From assembly GCA_027600665.1 (NCBI GenBank), contig JADGJL010000823.1, forward strand, positions 1 through 11,382: DNA of 11,382 bases. The letters are read 5' to 3'. Below, piece by piece: positions 8,228 through 11,382 of this stretch (position 1 is its first letter; the number at the start of each line of letters is the position of its first letter). Both the position numbers and the translations under genes were made by a program. This DNA comes from Irineochytrium annulatum. Taxonomy: Eukaryota; Chytridiomycota; Chytridiomycetes; Chytridiales; Chytridiaceae. The notes beneath the pieces are model-generated. The model was not told where the DNA came from. It did not search any database and worked only from the letters and a program-made list of their open reading frames with translations.

Positions 8228-8293
8228 ATGATATCATGTCCAACGGCCACAACGGCGGAGGCGGCGGCCACGCAATGGGCACCTCCTCTTTGA
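8228..8293 (+). promoter_or_regulatory. Upstream ORF overlapping the channel start
   Basis: An ATG at 8228, 8 bp before the predicted start and in a different frame, opens a 21-codon reading frame that ends at a TGA inside exon 1. Ribosomes starting here would miss the channel start at 8236, so it could reduce translation. Alternatively scanning leaks past it. Neither ATG has an ideal context, so which is used is uncertain. Confidence 0.4.
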
Positions 8294-11262
8294 CGGGCCT
8301 CGAGGACCTGGCTAACATGGCGTGCTCCGTGCGGGCGCGCGTGGGTGAGCTGGAGAGGGACCTGGGCAAGATGGCGGCCATCATACAGGAGCTTCTCATT
8401 GAACGAGGTAAGAATTCTGTCGACTCAACGCGCTGAACGCTATGCCGTCTTCACAGACAAACGGCCCCTCCACCTCCAAGCCGCGTCGTCCTCGACGGCG
8501 GACGGCGACAGCGCCGCGACGACGTCCGACGCCCACAGCGCCTTCAGCCTCACGCGGGACGCCGCCGTGGCCGCCTCGGTCTCCCACAGCCCGCTCCTGA
8601 GCTCCTACGCCATCGGCGGCGCGCACCACTCCCAAGTTAAGCACGGCGCGAGCGCCTCCCCCTCGTCCGTCGCGAACCTAAGCCACCTGTCGGCCGAACT
8701 TTTCGATGAGAGCGAGAAGAAGCGCTCGCATTTAGGGTCCGAATTGCTCGGCAATGGCGGCGGCGGCGGTGGGGGTGGGGGAGGGTTGACGAAGAGCAGG
8801 TCCCACTCTTCGGCGCTCCCGCACGGCCTCGGCGCGTCACTTGGGTGCGCGGGTGGCTCGACGTCTGCCCTGCGAAAGCAAGCGGCCAGGAACAGCAGTA
8901 ACACGACCGCGAGGAGAGGTGCCCCAGCCGTCGTCGCAGGCGCGGGGGCGAGCCGCTCTTGGGCCACCGGTTCGGGATCGGCGTCGGCTTCTGGGACGGA
9001 GTCGCTCAAAGGCACGGGGGCGCGGTTGAGAGAATCAACGGACGGGTTGGGCAATTTGACGAATGCATCAACGGACGGCGTTGTTACGGGTGAAGACAAG
9101 GTCGGGCCGCCTATGCCTGAGCCGCCGATATTGAAACTGGCTGCCGCGCCGCCACCGGCAATTATCGCCAGCGTGCCTATGCACCCGGCCGGCGCTTCCA
9201 CACACGCACCCACTAACGCGCGGCGAAAACTTTCAATGAAAGTGATGTCCCTCGTCGCCACGCCTCGGTACGATGCGCACGGCTCCATAAATTTAATGGA
9301 AGTCGGCGGGAAGCACCTCGGCGGGCACGGCCACCCAGTCATGACGGCCGCCGCGTTCGTCCACTCCGGCCTGCACGGGCGGTCTTGGGTCATGGTCCGG
9401 TGGGACGTATGTGTGAGCATGTTCTTCGTGGCGCTGCTGTGGTTCGTGCCCTTCGTTGTCGCGTTCGATGTGCATGGGGTGAGAAAGCCGCTCGCGGTGA
9501 GCATATCGTTGCTCTATCTGGTGGATACGGTGTTGAACATGCTCACGCCGAGGTTCACGGATGAGGACGGCGGGAAGTCCGGCGGTCAGGCTGGGGAGGT
9601 GGACGAGCGGGGTCCTTTGAGACGATGGGCGTCAGCGTACACCCGAACGCATTTGCCGTTAGACGTCATCACGATTGTGCCTTGGGACCTGGTGGCGATG
9701 GCGTGCGGGATGGAGGGAACGCGGCCGACGCCCTTCCTGCTCGTACGGCTTCTTCGGCTCATTCGGCTGCGGGAGATTATGGCGCGGTCGCCCGTATTTA
9801 CCAGAGTGAGGGCGTGGCTCGAGGAGAAGCTGCACGTCGGGCAGACTTTCTCAGGCATCTTCGTGCTAGCGGCTGCGATGATTGGGTTCATCCATGTGCA
9901 GGCTTGCATTATATACTGGCTGGGGAGGTTAAATTCGTTCAGCAACGCGAGCATCGCGCATATCCAGTCTAGCACGTCGCTGTTGGAGCAGTAAGTATTT
10001 GGTGTTCAATGATTATTCACATCGCCCCAAAAAGCTTTGTCCAGATAAGATGAAATGCTAATGACACGTGACACAGGTACACTTGGGCGCTGTTCCAAGC
10101 GGTCGGTAATACGTTCCCGCTAGGTTTGTTCCTCCCTCAGAAAATTTTATAGTTATGCTCGTCTTTAAAAACCGCTGGCACTTGGCAGTATATCAGCCGC
10201 AAACGACCTCGGAGCGTTGGGCAGTTGTTTTGTTTGTGATAACCGGGGCCGTAGTGGTAAGGACTCTGCTGCTTCATCGCTTTTAATGCGCAAGCTAAAA
10301 CGTCATGAATTTTAGTACGCTTGCATTGTTGGCACGATCTCGAGTTTTGCGATGGGCCTAAACTCGTCCGCGCGCCTATACAAACAAAAAATGGACTCGC
10401 TCAAGGATTACATGACCGTGAAGAAGCTGAATCCCCTAACGCGGCGGAAGATTGTCCGATATTTTGAAATCAAGGTACGCTGAAGTCATTAAATTCGCGG
10501 GCATCAGCGGCCTAAAGTTGGTGCGACAACACTACAGTACAGCGGCCGAATGTTCGATGAGGCCCAGATTTTGGGTGAGATGAACGACTCGCTCCAAACC
10601 GAAATAGCCGTCAACAACTGCAAGATGCTCATCGAGAAGGTGCCGTTCCTCCGACGGCAGCTGTTGGACGGGCGAGACGAGATTTTCACTGGGAGGTAAA
10701 TAACTTCTTTAAAACTGGTCCCGACTGCAACTCATGCACTTATTTTTATCCAGGATAGCACGCTCGCTGGTGGTGGCGTACTACGTCGCCGGGGACTTTA
10801 TCATCAACCAAGGGGAGATTGGGACTGAAATGGTAAGCTTTTTGGTCACACGAGTTACGAAGTTGTTTTGCGGAGGGGCGGTGAGCTGAGCTGTTTTCCT
10901 TGTAGTTCTTTCTCGTCTCGGGCCGTGTCAACATCATTGTGAACGGTAACATTGTGACGAGCTTTACGGATGGTGCGTTCTTTGGTGAGGTCGCCCTTAT
11001 AGCCAACATCCCGAGGTGAGATGGCGCGGAGTAAATGGTATTTCAATGATGACTCTCAATCGCGATTAGGACGGCAACCGTCATGGCAGCGCAGGCCTGC
11101 ATGCTGTATACCTTAAAACGCACCGACTTCCTGCGGATTCTCAGCGACTTTGAGGACGTTCGGGCCAGGATTGAGGAGATCTATCGGGAGCGGATGGTTA
11201 GGGTTAAGAAGGAGGAGGAGGAGAAGCGAGTATTAGAAAAGGAGAGAGGGACCGGGAAGTAA
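8236..11262 (+). CDS. Cyclic-nucleotide-gated (HCN/CNG-type) cation channel, nine exons
   Basis: Reconstructed exons: 8236-8407, 8457-9990, 10077-10123, 10189-10256, 10316-10474, 10538-10695, 10754-10832, 10906-11015, 11070-11262. All introns are GT-AG, 49 to 86 nt. The product is 839 residues. Order of parts: an amphipathic helix, possibly coiled coil (about 20-57); a Ser/Gly/Ala low-complexity region to about 340; S1 (about 372-398); S2 (403-421); S3 (457-475); S4 (about 482-500, with R-L-L-R-L-I-R-L-R); S5 (521-545, HVQACIIYW); pore (570-595); S6 (596-613); C-linker (MFDEAQILGEM); cNMP-binding domain with the phosphate cassette at 764-780 (FGEVAL, then PRTATV). Arg776 should contact the cyclic phosphate, and Thr777 fits cGMP use by analogy with CNG channels and PKG. 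A charged Lys/Glu tail ends the protein. It should form tetramers in the plasma or flagellar membrane, opening on cGMP or cAMP. The closest described relative I would suggest is BeCNG1 of Blastocladiella, but this is inference. The filter (LVYQP) is atypical. Confidence 0.9.
8408..8456 (+). other. Channel intron 1 (49 nt)
   Basis: Donor GTAAGA and acceptor TTCACAG, with GCTGAAC as a likely branch site. Splicing joins ...LLIER to DKRPL in the frame of the long second exon (phase 1). Without splicing, the first exon ends after ten more codons at a TGA, so the intron is needed to reach the channel domain. Its 49-nt length is near the lower limit for fungi. Confidence 0.8.
9991..10076 (+). other. 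Channel intron 2 (86 nt), before the pore helix
   Basis: Donor GTAAGT, branch-like GCTAATG, acceptor GACACAG. Splicing joins ...SLLE to QYTWALFQAVGNTF, which is a clear pore helix in the same frame. The unspliced frame stops immediately (TAA at 9992-9994). This is the longest intron in the gene. Confidence 0.88.
10124..10188 (+). other. Channel intron 3 (65 nt), inside the selectivity filter codon
   Basis: Donor GTTTGT is weaker than the others; the acceptor is TTGGCAG. The intron is phase 1 and splits the codon for filter residue 585 (G then TA, valine). Splicing gives FPLVYQPQTTSERW, and the downstream text is plainly the loop before S6. Another donor (10106) keeps the frame but removes most of the filter. 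A choice between junctions decides the filter sequence, so this intron most needs cDNA support. Confidence 0.65.
10257..11069 (+). other. Channel introns 4 to 8 (region with exons 5 to 8)
   Basis: Intron 4 is 10257-10315 (59 nt, GTAAGG). Intron 5 is 10475-10537 (63 nt, GTACGC). Intron 6 is 10696-10753 (58 nt, GTAAAT). Intron 7 is 10833-10905 (73 nt, GTAAGC). Intron 8 is 11016-11069 (54 nt, GTGAGA). All end in AG and join peptides that read continuously through S6, the C-linker and the cyclic-nucleotide-binding domain. Introns 4, 5 and 7 are phase 0; introns 6 and 8 are phase 2. The pore and cytoplasmic gating domains are therefore split into many small exons while the whole N-terminus and S1 to S5 lie in one 1.5-kb exon. 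Confidence 0.85.
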
Positions 11263-11382
11263 GGGCGTTCCACAGATATTACATAAACTCTAGCCATTGT
11301 TAGCAACATAATCAAGAAAAGTAATATACAGTTCTACGAATTGCGTCCCCGGAGAATTTAAACGAAGATGTTTGTTCTTTTA
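11263..11382. other. 3' flank of the channel gene
   Basis: AT-rich sequence after the TAA stop at 11260-11262, consistent with a 3' UTR and terminator region. There is no exact AATAAA, and no other gene begins before the window ends. Confidence 0.5.

Larger units (their letters stand above)
7451..8235. other. Intergenic region: propeller-gene 3' end and channel-gene promoter
   Basis: No gene is supported. The stretch is markedly T-rich on the plus strand (including a run at about 7800-7809), unlike the GC-rich genes on each side. It contains a nonamer repeated 11 bp apart (7818-7826 and 7829-7837) and a small inverted repeat (7861-7866 with 7870-7875), neither of known meaning. The right part carries an inverted CCAAT box and a TATA box that would serve the channel gene. 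Confidence 0.55.

Noticed and set aside
8345..8456. Starting the channel at the ATG-opened long frame at 8345
   Set aside because: The first 37 codons of that frame are an off-frame reading of exon 1 plus intron 1. The spliced start at 8236 gives a sensible helix and a good GT-AG intron.
8755..8787. GGN tract as an unstable microsatellite or functional repeat
   Set aside because: It is an imperfect glycine-coding run inside a low-complexity region, which is common in disordered protein tails. It was noted within the channel entry only.
8605..9504. A 299-codon open frame on the minus strand opposite the channel gene
   Set aside because: It mirrors exon 2 of the channel, has a poly-proline run opposite the glycine run and shows no recognisable motif. 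It is a shadow of GC-rich DNA.
10106..10123. Alternative donor GTAATA for channel intron 3
   Set aside because: It keeps the frame but deletes G-N-T-F-P-L from the pore helix and filter, making the pore too short compared with all CNG and HCN channels.

Overview
This window looks like nuclear DNA of a fungus, most likely an early-diverging zoosporic one. A GC-rich Blastocladiomycota-type genome fits best, but this is inference. The reasons are very short GT-AG introns (49 to 86 nt), GC-rich exons with a strong G/C third-position preference, and a full cyclic-nucleotide-gated cation channel, a family known from zoospore-forming fungi. No rRNA, tRNA, CRISPR array or bacterial-style operon was seen.

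Bases 1 to about 2755 are AT-rich repeat DNA. They hold a decayed Ty1/copia retrotransposon on the minus strand: the reverse transcriptase and RNase H end of pol, broken by stops and frameshifts. Two diverged direct repeats of about 250 bp bracket it (423-680 and 2466-2712). Composition changes sharply to GC-rich at about 2755, close to the outer end of the second repeat, which suggests an edge of the insertion.

Bases 2756 to 11382 are GC-rich genic DNA with three protein genes, all on the plus strand. (1) 3366-5318 encodes a type II membrane protein of the Stealth sugar-phosphate transferase family, with all four conserved regions. Its open frame probably hides one 63-nt in-frame intron. (2) 6086-7450 encodes a 454-residue PQQ-like beta-propeller protein with a disordered N-terminus. 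(3) 8236-11262 is a nine-exon gene that I reconstructed by splicing. It encodes an 839-residue HCN/CNG-type channel with an N-terminal helix, a long low-complexity region, S1 to S6, a C-linker and a cyclic-nucleotide-binding domain. Its predicted selectivity filter departs from both the GYG and the GET consensus, and the unusual residue is encoded across a splice junction.

The three genes show no obvious joint pathway. The Stealth protein would act in the Golgi lumen, the propeller protein has no visible targeting signal, and the channel would act in the plasma or flagellar membrane. The channel is the most interesting gene, because the related Blastocladiella channel BeCNG1 works with a rhodopsin-guanylyl cyclase in zoospore phototaxis. 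No such cyclase lies in this window.
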